Below, one piece after another: positions 24,801 to 31,924 of a stretch of DNA of 64,000 nt. The stretch comes from an uncultured Clostridia bacterium (GTDB lineage Bacteria > Bacillota > Clostridia > Oscillospirales > Acutalibacteraceae). Both the position numbers and the translations under genes were made by a program. Numbering within the stretch: position 1 is the first letter of the stretch; every line of letters begins with the position of its first letter. The stretch spans positions 1 through 64,000 of the forward strand of contig CALWUU010000036.1 in the NCBI GenBank assembly GCA_944384835.1. Direction: 5' to 3'. The notes under the pieces were generated by a model, which was not told where the DNA came from, did not search any database, and saw nothing but the letters and a program-made list of their open reading frames with translations.

Positions 24801-24826
24801 AAAGCGATTGAAACAATCAATCGCTT
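24801..24826. terminator. Bidirectional terminator between the Arc-like gene and pncB
   Basis: AAAGCGATTGA pairs with TCAATCGCTTT around a 4-base loop. It is T-rich on the plus side and A-rich/T-rich on the other, serving both convergent genes. Confidence 0.75.
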
Positions 24827-24836
24827 TGCTTTCTTT

Positions 24837-26300
24837 TTATTTGCCGCTGTTTTTTTGTAATAACTCTGCTTTAATATCCCAAAGCTTTTGGGATAAATCA
24901 ACATAATATTTATGAGGATGGTCAAAACGTAATACTTCAGGCCAAAGTGTGTCCACCTGTTCTTTGCAATATGTCTGAATTTCCTGTAAAGATTTAGGAG
25001 TGGTTATATTTTTTCCGTGTTTAAATATTTGCTTACGCAAAGGTACCGCGCGGAAACCCTCTACTGTTTTGTGTTTCCAAGTATTTACAGGGTCAAAGAT
25101 AGTATAAGGCTTCGTATCGTCAATGACTTCGTCAAATAAAGTAACAACGTCTGCAATGGCTTTACCGCTGGTTTTATCATATAGCCGCCATAGATTTTTA
25201 AAGCAAGGCGTTGTAATCTTTGCGGTATTTTCACTGATTTTAATTTTAGGAATGATATTGCCGTGTTCATCCTCAACACCGGCTAATTTGTAAACGCCGC
25301 CGAATACAGGTTCTGAAGATGAGGTGATCATTCTTTCGCCTACGCCAAAGCTGTCAACGCATGCTCCTTCCATCAAAATATCTCGAATGGTAAACTCATC
25401 AAGGGAATTGGAGGCGCATATACTGCAGTCTTGGTATCCAGCATCATCTAACATTTTGCGTGCGTGACGTGTTAAATAGGTAATATCTCCGCTGTCAATG
25501 CGAATTCCCGCTGGGCGGTATCCTCTTGGCAGCAGTTCTTCGTTGAATACGCGAATTGCGTTTGGAATGCCTGACTTCAGTACATTATAGGTATCTACCA
25601 ACAGTGTGCACTGTGCTGGATACGCTCTGGCATATGCGCGGAATGCTTCCAATTCGTTATCAAACATCTGCACCCAACTGTGCGCCATAGTGCCCATTGG
25701 GGGAATATCAAATTTTCTGGCACACAGCGTACTGGCGGTGCCGCAGCAGCCGCCGATATATGCTGCGCGTGCGCCATATATTGCTCCGTCAAATCCTTGC
25801 GCGCGTCTGGCGCCGAATTCCATTACAGGTCTGCCTTGGGCTGCACGTACAATGCGGTTTGCTTTGGTTGCAATCAGACTTTGGTGGTTAATAGTTAATA
25901 AAATCATAGTTTCAATGAACTGTGCTTCAATTGCCGGTCCTCTAACCGTTACAATCGGTTCCATGGGGAAAATAGGGGTACCTTCAGGAACTGCCCATAC
26001 ATCGCAAGAGAATTGAAAGGTACGTAAATATTCTAAAAAATCAGCAGAAAACAATTGTGTGGACGCTAAATAATCAATATCCTCTTGGCTAAAATGCAGG
26101 TTATCAAAATATTCTATTAATTGTTGTACCCCCGCCATAATTGCAAAACCGCCATCATTTGGTACATGGCGAAAAAACATATCAAAATAAGCAATTCGGT
26201 CGCGATAACCGTTTGTAAAATAACCGTTTGCCATTGTAATTTCATAGAAATCCATTAACATGGTTAAATTTGTTCTTAAACCACTATAATTATTCATCAT
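24837..26300 (-). CDS. pncB: Nicotinate phosphoribosyltransferase
   Basis: A 487-residue enzyme converting nicotinate and PRPP to nicotinate mononucleotide in NAD salvage (Preiss-Handler pathway). Family motifs are LTMLMDFYEITMANGYF at the start, EFGARRAQGFDGAIYGARAAYIGG (about 163-187), GTMAHSWVQ with the phosphorylated-type His (about 203), and LLVDTYNVLKSGI. A Phe-rich ferritin-like start excludes nicotinamide phosphoribosyltransferase. Two adjacent Met codons compete as start, with GGAGATGATAG upstream. Its own promoter is at 26375-26403. Confidence 0.95.
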   Translation of the reverse strand: MMNNYSGLRTNLTMLMDFYEITMANGYFTNGYRDRIAYFDMFFRHVPNDGGFAIMAGVQQLIEYFDNLHFSQEDIDYLASTQLFSADFLEYLRTFQFSCDVWAVPEGTPIFPMEPIVTVRGPAIEAQFIETMILLTINHQSLIATKANRIVRAAQGRPVMEFGARRAQGFDGAIYGARAAYIGGCCGTASTLCARKFDIPPMGTMAHSWVQMFDNELEAFRAYARAYPAQCTLLVDTYNVLKSGIPNAIRVFNEELLPRGYRPAGIRIDSGDITYLTRHARKMLDDAGYQDCSICASNSLDEFTIRDILMEGACVDSFGVGERMITSSSEPVFGGVYKLAGVEDEHGNIIPKIKISENTAKITTPCFKNLWRLYDKTSGKAIADVVTLFDEVIDDTKPYTIFDPVNTWKHKTVEGFRAVPLRKQIFKHGKNITTPKSLQEIQTYCKEQVDTLWPEVLRFDHPHKYYVDLSQKLWDIKAELLQKNSGK

Positions 26301-26374
26301 CTATCATCTCCAATAGTAGTATAGGAAATTTATTCTGTATTACGCCTGTTATATCAAATATAAATGTTCAGCAT

Positions 26375-26403
26375 ATTATATCAAGAAAGAGACAAAATAA
26401 CAA
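26375..26403 (-). promoter_or_regulatory. Promoter of pncB
   Basis: On the minus strand TTGTTA (26398-26403), a 17-base spacer and TATAAT (26375-26380). Confidence 0.6.
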
Positions 26404-26446
26404 ATATTATTTTTACAAAAGTAGATTTGTGGCATTTTGTTTTTTA

Positions 26447-26475
26447 TTGCAGAAAAACAAAATATAGAGTATAAT
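26447..26475 (+). promoter_or_regulatory. Promoter of the small XRE regulator gene
   Basis: TTGCAG (26447-26452), a 17-base spacer and TATAAT (26470-26475). A leader of about 100 bases follows, carrying a GC-rich hairpin near 26508-26530. Confidence 0.6.
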
Positions 26476-26582
26476 ACAATTATAATTGGTAAAAATGTTC
26501 ATTTCAAACGTCCGGATACCGGCGTTTGCTTTATGTTGTATTGGTATACTTTAGTTTTGCAGCTGATATGGGAGATGAATTT

Positions 26583-26837
26583 ATGAGATTACGCAAGCAA
26601 GCCCTAGGCGACCGCAATTTAATTGGAGCCCGTGTTGAGTTGGCAAGAAAAAACCAAGGTATGAAACAAAAAGACTTGCTGGCGCAGCTTCAGGTAAATG
26701 GAGTGGATATGAATGCCTCCGGTTTATCTAAGTTAGAAGGGCAAATTCGCTTTGTTACAGATTTTGAATTAGTAGCACTGGCAGATATTTTAGATGTTTC
26801 GGTTGATTGGTTGCTGGGACGCACACAGCAAGAATAA
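26583..26837 (+). CDS. XRE-family helix-turn-helix regulator
   Basis: An 84-residue Cro/C1-type DNA-binding protein: LIGARVELARKNQGMKQKDLLAQLQVNGV, ASGLSKLEGQIRFVTDFELVALADIL and VSVDWLLGRT. ATG 26583 follows GGGAGATGAATTT; upstream in-frame Met codons lie in what should be leader. There is no sensor domain. It is monocistronic, with two hairpin terminators behind it. The target is unknown. Confidence 0.8.
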   Translation: MRLRKQALGDRNLIGARVELARKNQGMKQKDLLAQLQVNGVDMNASGLSKLEGQIRFVTDFELVALADILDVSVDWLLGRTQQE

Positions 26838-26842
26838 AAAGA

Positions 26843-26876
26843 AAACTCCGTTTGTAGAAGCATACGGAGTTTTTTC
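26843..26876 (+). terminator. Terminator of the XRE gene
   Basis: AAAACTCCGT pairs with ACGGAGTTTT around a short loop, then a T-run. Confidence 0.8.
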
Positions 26877-26886
26877 ATATATCAAC

Positions 26887-26922
26887 CAAAAACCGCAGGC
26901 ACGTTTGTGCGCTGCGGTTTTT
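26887..26922. terminator. Second hairpin, likely shared with the flavodoxin gene
   Basis: AAAAACCGCA pairs with TGCGGTTTTT, with extra pairing GGCAC/GTGC inside. It is A-rich on one side and T-rich on the other, so it can end the minus-strand operon as well. Confidence 0.65.
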
Positions 26923-26962
26923 AGCAGAAAAATGAATGTATGTAATGTATCTCGTAAGCAAA

Positions 26963-27391
26963 TTAAAAAGAAGAAAACCTTTTGCCGAACTCTTGACAAG
27001 CAATAATGCCGTCAGCATCAGGCGTTAATTGAATGGTAAGACCTGTTTCAAACAATTGGGCACCGTTATTTTTTATACGGTCACACCAGTCTTCCATCCA
27101 CTGGCAGGTTCCCCAGTCATAGGAACCAAACAGAGCAATTTTTTTGTCTTGCAGTGAGTTTTCTGCTTGCTCAAAGAAAGGTTCAAATTCACTTTCTTCC
27201 AATACTTCGTCGCCCATAGAAGGACAGCCGAAAGCAATTTTAGAATATGTATTTACTTGCTCGGGGGAACATTGGTCTACCGGCATAACATCTGCATGAC
27301 CGCCCGCTGCGGCAATGCCTTCTGCAATTGCGTTTGCCATGCTCTCTGTATTTCCTGTTCCGCTCCAATAAATAATTGCGATATTTTCCAT
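26963..27391 (-). CDS. Flavodoxin
   Basis: A 142-residue short-chain flavodoxin, a soluble FMN electron carrier that can replace ferredoxin under iron limitation. The FMN phosphate loop is WSGTGNTESMA (residues 9-19). Ring-binding loops are GCPSMGDEVLEESEFEPF (about 55-72) and GSYDWGTCQWMEDW (about 88-101). It starts 3 bases after the DUF3793 gene and shares its iron-type promoter. That placement matches flavodoxin induction in iron starvation. Confidence 0.93.
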   Translation of the reverse strand: MENIAIIYWSGTGNTESMANAIAEGIAAAGGHADVMPVDQCSPEQVNTYSKIAFGCPSMGDEVLEESEFEPFFEQAENSLQDKKIALFGSYDWGTCQWMEDWCDRIKNNGAQLFETGLTIQLTPDADGIIACQEFGKRFSSF

Positions 27392-27394
27392 AAG

Positions 27395-28000
27395 TTACAC
27401 GCTCCTGTTTTGAATCATAGAATTTGCACATAAACAATGCAATAAATTTCCATTTGTATTTTTTAATGCTTGGGTCAATTGCTGCTTGCAGATTTTGTAT
27501 TGTGCAAACAAACGGCGACTATAGGTTTCGTCTCCGTATACTTTCCAACAGCCGCTGTATTTGTAATTACAGCCGTTATTTGCAATAAAGCCCACAACAT
27601 CTTCCAGAGGATAACCCAGAAAAATGCCGATTTCGTGTGGGAAACCTTTTTCAGTTTGAATGCGCTGTGCTAAATAGGACAGAATTTCATCAAAATAGTT
27701 TTGTATATTATTTTTTTGGTATACGGGGTATCCGTAAGATAATAAAAACGCACGTTTTTGCGGGTCGCATAGTGTTTTGATTAATTCTGTTTTTTGATAA
27801 ACCAGCAAAAGTTGTTTGTAATTGCATTGACACACAGGATGAAAATAAATATCTTGTTGGTTTAAGTGTTCATTATAGTTTTGGACTATTTTCTCGAATG
27901 TTTCAAAACGTGGTAATGAAACTAAATTTGCCGGTTTTATCCCCATTAGTGCAGGCGCTGTGTGAGAGGCCAGAAGGGTGTCTAATTTTTGTTGTATCAT
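27395..28000 (-). CDS. DUF3793 family protein
   Basis: A 201-residue soluble protein of the DUF3793 family, a clostridial family often found next to flavodoxin and Fe2+ transport genes. Visible features are PALMGIKPANLVSL near the start, the Cys/Tyr-rich FHPVCQCNYKQLLLVY, EIGIFLGYPLEDVVGFI (about 123-139), and C-terminal NGCNYKYSGCWKVYGDE. Biochemical function is unknown. A ribosome-binding site (GGAGG) lies upstream of ATG 28000. The promoter carries two GTTAG/CTAAC palindromes shared with feoA, so a role in iron-limited growth is likely. Confidence 0.8.
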   Translation of the reverse strand: MIQQKLDTLLASHTAPALMGIKPANLVSLPRFETFEKIVQNYNEHLNQQDIYFHPVCQCNYKQLLLVYQKTELIKTLCDPQKRAFLLSYGYPVYQKNNIQNYFDEILSYLAQRIQTEKGFPHEIGIFLGYPLEDVVGFIANNGCNYKYSGCWKVYGDETYSRRLFAQYKICKQQLTQALKNTNGNLLHCLCANSMIQNRSV

Positions 28001-28050
28001 TTTACCAAAATAACCTCCATGCCTTTCTTTACCTATTAAAATAATAGGAG

Positions 28051-28069
28051 TTAGTTAGTGCTAACTTAA
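28051..28069 (-). promoter_or_regulatory. DtxR-box-like palindrome in the DUF3793 leader
   Basis: The core AGTTAG-TG-CTAACT (28053-28066) is a perfect inverted repeat. The 19-base unit resembles the DtxR/IdeR consensus (TTAGGTTAG-CTAACCTAA type), with TTAG and TAA ends. Confidence 0.65.
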
Positions 28070-28109
28070 AAGTAAAAATAAAAGAAAATCGTCATTATTT
28101 TATTTCACC

Positions 28110-28165
28110 AAGTTAGCCTAAGCTAACTTTTTCTATATCTTATCATAGCGAATTTAGATTGTCAA
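28110..28165 (-). promoter_or_regulatory. DUF3793-flavodoxin promoter with iron-box palindrome
   Basis: On the minus strand TTGACA (28160-28165), a 17-base spacer and TAAGAT (28137-28142). AAGTTAGC and GCTAACTT (28110-28129) form a perfect inverted repeat starting 7 bases after the -10. The feoA promoter has the same arrangement. Confidence 0.75.
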
Positions 28166-28177
28166 TACAAAAAATAA

Positions 28178-28225
28178 AAAATTTTCTTCCAACATCTGCA
28201 TCATCATGCTGGAAGAAAATTTTTT
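28178..28225 (-). terminator. Terminator of the DtxR-type regulator gene
   Basis: TTTTCTTCCA and its complement form a long stem with A/T tails; the minus-strand side ends in a T-run. The left arm overlaps the stop codon region of the regulator. Confidence 0.75.
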
Positions 28226-28583
28226 AACTGTCTACATTCTCTTTAATGCGATCAAATGTTTCTTGACTGATAATGTGTTCAATACGACAGGCATCCCGTG
28301 CGGCAAGTTCTTCAGAAATGTTTAATGTTTTTTGCAAAAACTTCGTAATATATAAGTGACGCTCATAAACTTGATTGGCTTTTTCGCTGCCTTTTTCCGT
28401 CAAAACAATATTTCCGCTGCTTTCTACTACGATATAACCCTCGTTTTTCAAAATGCTCATAGCACGGCTGACGCTTGGTTTTGTAAATCCTAATTCGTTG
28501 GCTATGTCAATAGAACGCACATAGCCTTGTTTTTGGCGCAACATCAGTATGGTTTCCAAATAATTTTCTCCAGATTCATACAT
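28224..28583 (-). CDS. DtxR/MntR family metal-dependent regulator
   Basis: A 119-residue winged-helix regulator: NYLETILMLRQKQGYVRSIDIANELGFTKPSVSRAMSILKNEGYI (about 6-50), then VLTEKGSEKANQVYERHLYITKFLQ and the metal-binding dimer region ACRIEHIISQETFDRI. It lacks the C-terminal SH3-like domain of DtxR/IdeR, like MntR and many clostridial IdeR-type proteins. ATG 28583 follows CAGGAGG; the open frame upstream is leader. It lies between two promoters bearing GTTAG/CTAAC palindromes and is the obvious candidate to bind them as a Fe2+-dependent repressor. Confidence 0.9.
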   Translation of the reverse strand: MYESGENYLETILMLRQKQGYVRSIDIANELGFTKPSVSRAMSILKNEGYIVVESSGNIVLTEKGSEKANQVYERHLYITKFLQKTLNISEELAARDACRIEHIISQETFDRIKENVDS

Positions 28584-28634
28584 GGTGTTTTTACCTCCTG
28601 ATTTATGATCAAATACGAAACTTCTTATTTTAAT

Positions 28635-28663
28635 ACTGTACCATGATTTTAAACAAAATTCAA
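28635..28663 (-). promoter_or_regulatory. Promoter of the DtxR-type regulator
   Basis: On the minus strand TTGAAT (28658-28663), a 17-base spacer and TACAGT (28635-28640). No GTTAG/CTAAC palindrome overlaps it. Confidence 0.5.
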
Positions 28664-28683
28664 GCGTTAATCTTTGTGGAGTA

Positions 28684-28748
28684 TTGACAACTATGTGAAG
28701 CAATGTTACACTAAAAGAACAAAATAGTTAACATATGCTAACTATTTT
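28684..28748 (+). promoter_or_regulatory. feoAB promoter with iron-box palindrome
   Basis: TTGACA (28684-28689), a 17-base spacer and TACACT (28707-28712). AAAATAGTTA and TAACTATTTT (28721-28748) form a palindrome with one mismatched pair and a CATATG centre, starting 8 bases after the -10. Repression at the transcription start is inferred. Confidence 0.75.
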
Positions 28749-28783
28749 GTTTTTTAATACATTTCGTGAAGGGATTACCAAGA

Positions 28784-29005
28784 ATGAAAACACTCAAGCA
28801 AGTGAAAGTCGGAAAAACTGCAAAAGTGATTAAAATAAATGGTCAAGGTGCAACAAGACGCAGAATTATGGATATGGGAATTACAAATGGTGCAGAAATT
28901 TTTGTCAGACGCAGCGCGCCGTTTGGTGATCCCATTCAAGTAACAGTACGCGGCTATGAACTTACATTAAGAAAAGAAGATGCCGACATGATAGAGGTTG
29001 AATAG
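28784..29005 (+). CDS. feoA: Ferrous iron transport protein A
   Basis: A 73-residue SH3-like protein: MKTLKQVKVGKTAKVIKING, GATRRRIMDMGITNGAEIFV, RSAPFGDPIQVTVRGYELTL. FeoA is a cytoplasmic partner of the FeoB Fe2+ importer. ATG 28784 is chosen over a GTG 18 bases upstream because FeoA proteins start here and AAGGG precedes it. It is followed 94 bases later by feoB in the same operon, under the iron-type promoter. Confidence 0.93.
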   Translation: MKTLKQVKVGKTAKVIKINGQGATRRRIMDMGITNGAEIFVRRSAPFGDPIQVTVRGYELTLRKEDADMIEVE

Positions 29006-29099
29006 AAATGAATTTTAGAATTGTCCATATGGATACATACAGACAATCTCCCCATTTCAATTAACTGATAAACGCAGCAGTAAGCATCAGGAGGAGATT

Positions 29100-31250
29100 A
29101 TGGCACAGAACAAAAACATACGAATTGCTTTGGCAGGCAATCCTAATAGTGGTAAAACCACTATGTTTAATTATTTAACAGGCAGTAACCAATATGTTGG
29201 CAACTGGCCCGGGGTTACCGTTGAGAAGAAAGAAGGCAAAGTGAAAGGATACAAAGAAGCACATGTAGTAGATTTGCCGGGTATTTATTCTTTGTCTCCT
29301 TATACGTTAGAAGAAGTGGTGACCCGCAATTACCTATTAGATGAATATCCGGATGTTGTGATTAATATCATAGACGCTTCTAATTTAGAGCGCAACCTAT
29401 ATTTAACCACACAAATTATGGAAGTCGGCGTTCCAGTTGTGGTTGCGCTGAACATGATGGATATTGTACAAAAACGCGGAGATTCCATTGATATCAATGC
29501 GCTTTCAGAAGCATTAGGCTGTCCGGTGCTGGAAACAGCCGCCGTAAAAGGGCAGGGCTGTAAAGAAATTGTGGAAAAAGCAATGGAATTGGCGCAGAAA
29601 AATAAAACGCAGAATAAACAAAAACATAAGTTTTCACAGCCTTTAGAAAATATATTGGGTAAAATTGAAGCCATTTTACTTGAAGAAGGCGTTACGGAAT
29701 ACACCAGATGGTATGCAGTCAAATGCTTTGAGCTGGATGAAAAGGCAATGGATAAAATACAACTGTCCCAGCAACAGCGTACACGTATTGAAAATCTGGT
29801 GAAAAATTATGAAACAGCGCATCATGACGACCGTGAAAGCATTATTGCAAATGCCAGATATGAATATATAGAAACTGTGATTCAAAAATGTTACGTGCGC
29901 AAAGTAACCGGTATGACGGTTTCGGATAAAATTGATCGCATTATTACCAACCGTTGGCTTGCACTTCCCATTTTTGCGGGAATTATGTTTTTGGTGTATT
30001 TTATTTCCGTTTCATGGCTTGGAACCATAGCGACCGATTGGACCAATGATGTGCTGATTGGTGAGATTGTACAGGGGAATGTCAGCAGTTGGCTGGAAAT
30101 GGCAAATGCCGCGCCGTGGCTGCAAGGACTGCTGGTAGATGGTATTATCGGCGGCGTAGGAGCAGTAATCGGATTTATACCCCAAATATGTTTGTTATTT
30201 TTCTTGTTGTCTATATTGGAAGACTGCGGCTATATGGCAAGGGTAGCATTTATCTTAGATCGATTGTTTAGAAAAATCGGTTTATCCGGTAAGTCGTTTA
30301 TTCCGCTAATGGTTTCTACCGGTTGTGGTGTACCCGGCATTATGGCTTCCAGGACCATTGAAAGTGAACGTGACCGCAAAATGACCATTATGGTTACTAC
30401 GTTTATTCCGTGCAGTGCAAAACTGCCTATTATTGCTATGATCGGCGGCTCTTTGTTTGGAGGTTCACCATGGATCGCTCCAAGTATTTACTTTTTAGGT
30501 ATTGCTATGGTGGTAATCTGCGGTTTAATATTAAAACATACCAATTTATTTATAGGGGATTCTGCTCCGTTTGTTATGGAGCTTCCGAATTATCATCTGC
30601 CGCGCCCCAAAGGCGTACTTTTAAACGTATGGGATAAGGCAAAATCTTTTTTGAAAAAAGCAGGTACCGTTATTTTTGTATCTTCAGTTTTATTATGGTT
30701 TTTATCCAATTTCAGCTGGCAGATGCAAATGGTGGATACTCAGGAAAGTATGCTGGCGGCAATCGGCGGTTTTATCGCTCCTATTTTCGCGCCCCTCGGT
30801 TTTAACAGCTGGGAAGCAACGGTTGCTACTTTAACCGGTTTTATTGCAAAAGAAAACGTTGTGGCTACATTTGGCATTTTGCTGGGTGTGGGTGAATCTG
30901 CCTTAGATGATCCTGCAACATTATTGGGTTTAGGAGCTGTTTTTTCTACGGTAAGTGCATACGCTTTTTTGGCATTTAACATGATTTGCGCGCCGTGCTT
31001 AGCGGCGATAGGCGCCATAAAAAAAGAGATGGGTTCATGGAAATGGATGTTGTTTACCATTACATTTCAAACTGTAACGGCATATTTGCTTGCATTGCTC
31101 ATATTCCAAGTAGGCAGCGCTATTTTTTTGCAGGGCAGCATTGTAAATGCGGTTATTTCGATATGCATTGTAGCAGCCATTATAACAGGTATTTTAGTAT
31201 ATTCCAAAATTCGCAGAAAAAAACACTATGCGGCGTCACGTGCAGAGTAA
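29100..31250 (+). CDS. feoB: Ferrous iron transport protein B
   Basis: A 716-residue Fe2+ importer of the inner membrane. The N-terminal G-protein domain has GNPNSGKTTMFNYLTG (G1), VGNWPGVTVEKKEG (switch I/G2), DLPGIYSL (G3) and NMMD (G4). A helical GDI domain precedes the membrane part, which has two Gate motifs (GVGAVIGFIPQICLLFFLLS and the later ATLTGFIAKENVVATFG) and the conserved Cys in STGCGVPGIMASRT. A strong GGAGGAG site precedes the ATG. It lies between feoA and the Cys-rich partner. Confidence 0.97.
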   Translation: MAQNKNIRIALAGNPNSGKTTMFNYLTGSNQYVGNWPGVTVEKKEGKVKGYKEAHVVDLPGIYSLSPYTLEEVVTRNYLLDEYPDVVINIIDASNLERNLYLTTQIMEVGVPVVVALNMMDIVQKRGDSIDINALSEALGCPVLETAAVKGQGCKEIVEKAMELAQKNKTQNKQKHKFSQPLENILGKIEAILLEEGVTEYTRWYAVKCFELDEKAMDKIQLSQQQRTRIENLVKNYETAHHDDRESIIANARYEYIETVIQKCYVRKVTGMTVSDKIDRIITNRWLALPIFAGIMFLVYFISVSWLGTIATDWTNDVLIGEIVQGNVSSWLEMANAAPWLQGLLVDGIIGGVGAVIGFIPQICLLFFLLSILEDCGYMARVAFILDRLFRKIGLSGKSFIPLMVSTGCGVPGIMASRTIESERDRKMTIMVTTFIPCSAKLPIIAMIGGSLFGGSPWIAPSIYFLGIAMVVICGLILKHTNLFIGDSAPFVMELPNYHLPRPKGVLLNVWDKAKSFLKKAGTVIFVSSVLLWFLSNFSWQMQMVDTQESMLAAIGGFIAPIFAPLGFNSWEATVATLTGFIAKENVVATFGILLGVGESALDDPATLLGLGAVFSTVSAYAFLAFNMICAPCLAAIGAIKKEMGSWKWMLFTITFQTVTAYLLALLIFQVGSAIFLQGSIVNAVISICIVAAIITGILVYSKIRRKKHYAASRAE

Positions 31251-31284
31251 TTTGACGCTTAATTAGATAATAGGAGAAAAGCTT

Positions 31285-31449
31285 ATGATTAATTGGATTA
31301 TAGGTGGAATTATCATTGCTGCTGTTTTGGCAGTTATTATTACTGGAATTATAAAAGCAAAAAAAAATGGAGGAGTGGGTTGTGGCTGTGGATGCAGCGG
31401 ATGTTCAAAATCCAAGCAATGCCATTCTTCTCAAAAAGAAAAAAGTTAA
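31285..31449 (+). CDS. FeoB-associated Cys-rich membrane protein
   Basis: A 54-residue protein. One N-terminal membrane segment (about residues 4-23, rich in Ile, Val and Ala) is followed by a basic stretch and the Cys cluster CGCGCSGC (33-40) with another Cys at 46. This is the small Cys-rich protein family found after feoB in many Firmicutes. The cysteines may hold or relay iron at the cytoplasmic exit of FeoB; that is inferred. GGAG sits upstream of ATG 31285, and a very strong terminator closes the operon. Confidence 0.88.
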   Translation: MINWIIGGIIIAAVLAVIITGIIKAKKNGGVGCGCGCSGCSKSKQCHSSQKEKS

Positions 31450-31470
31450 TAAACTTCACAATTACTAGAT

Positions 31471-31516
31471 AAAAGCTGATACAAGAGTAAAATTACTCTT
31501 GTATCAGCTTTTTTAT
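31471..31516 (+). terminator. Terminator of the feo operon
   Basis: A perfect 20-bp stem (31471-31490 with 31493-31512) has a loop of only two bases and a T-run behind it. Confidence 0.9.
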
Positions 31517-31615
31517 TATGGTTTTATTTATTCGGCTGGAATGATATAATCAATACAAATAGGATATATAATGTGTTAAATTTCAGTATTGTATATGAAA
31601 ATTTGGGAGGAGACT

Positions 31616-31861
31616 ATGTCGAGGATAGACAGTGAAAGGAAAAATATATGTGGAGAAAATATTAAAAGATATAGAGAAGAGAAAGGTATGTCATTAGAAC
31701 AATGCTGCGTAGAATTACAAAAAGCAGGATTGTCGTTAAGCTCCAAAGAATTGAACCAAATAGAGCAGGAAAAAAGGATAGTACTGGATCAAGAAATTAT
31801 CTGTTTTTGTAAAGTATTATCTATTACAATAGAGCAATTATTTGAAAACGTATCTCTATGA
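31616..31861 (+). CDS. Small XRE-like helix-turn-helix protein
   Basis: An 81-residue protein: NICGENIKRYREEKGMSLEQCCVELQKAGLSLSSKELNQIEQEKRIVLDQEIICFCKVLSITIEQLFE. The layout is Cro/C1-like, and related in style to the XRE protein at 26583 though not closely. ATG 31616 follows GGGAGGAGACT; an ATG further upstream in frame has no such site. It has its own terminator and no partner gene. The target is unknown. Confidence 0.75.
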   Translation: MSRIDSERKNICGENIKRYREEKGMSLEQCCVELQKAGLSLSSKELNQIEQEKRIVLDQEIICFCKVLSITIEQLFENVSL

Positions 31862-31876
31862 AATGAAGTAAACACA

Positions 31877-31909
31877 AAAACGAACCATAAAACGGTATGG
31901 TTCGTTTTT
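31877..31909. terminator. Terminator shared by the XRE gene and recG
   Basis: ACGAACCATA pairs with TATGGTTCGT around AAACGG, with A and T runs on the two sides, between convergent genes. Confidence 0.85.
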
Positions 31910-31924
31910 CTTATCTATCATATT

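Noticed and set aside
26508-26531. Riboswitch call for the leader of the XRE gene
   Set aside because: Only one hairpin and no T-run or known riboswitch core; kept only as an observation.
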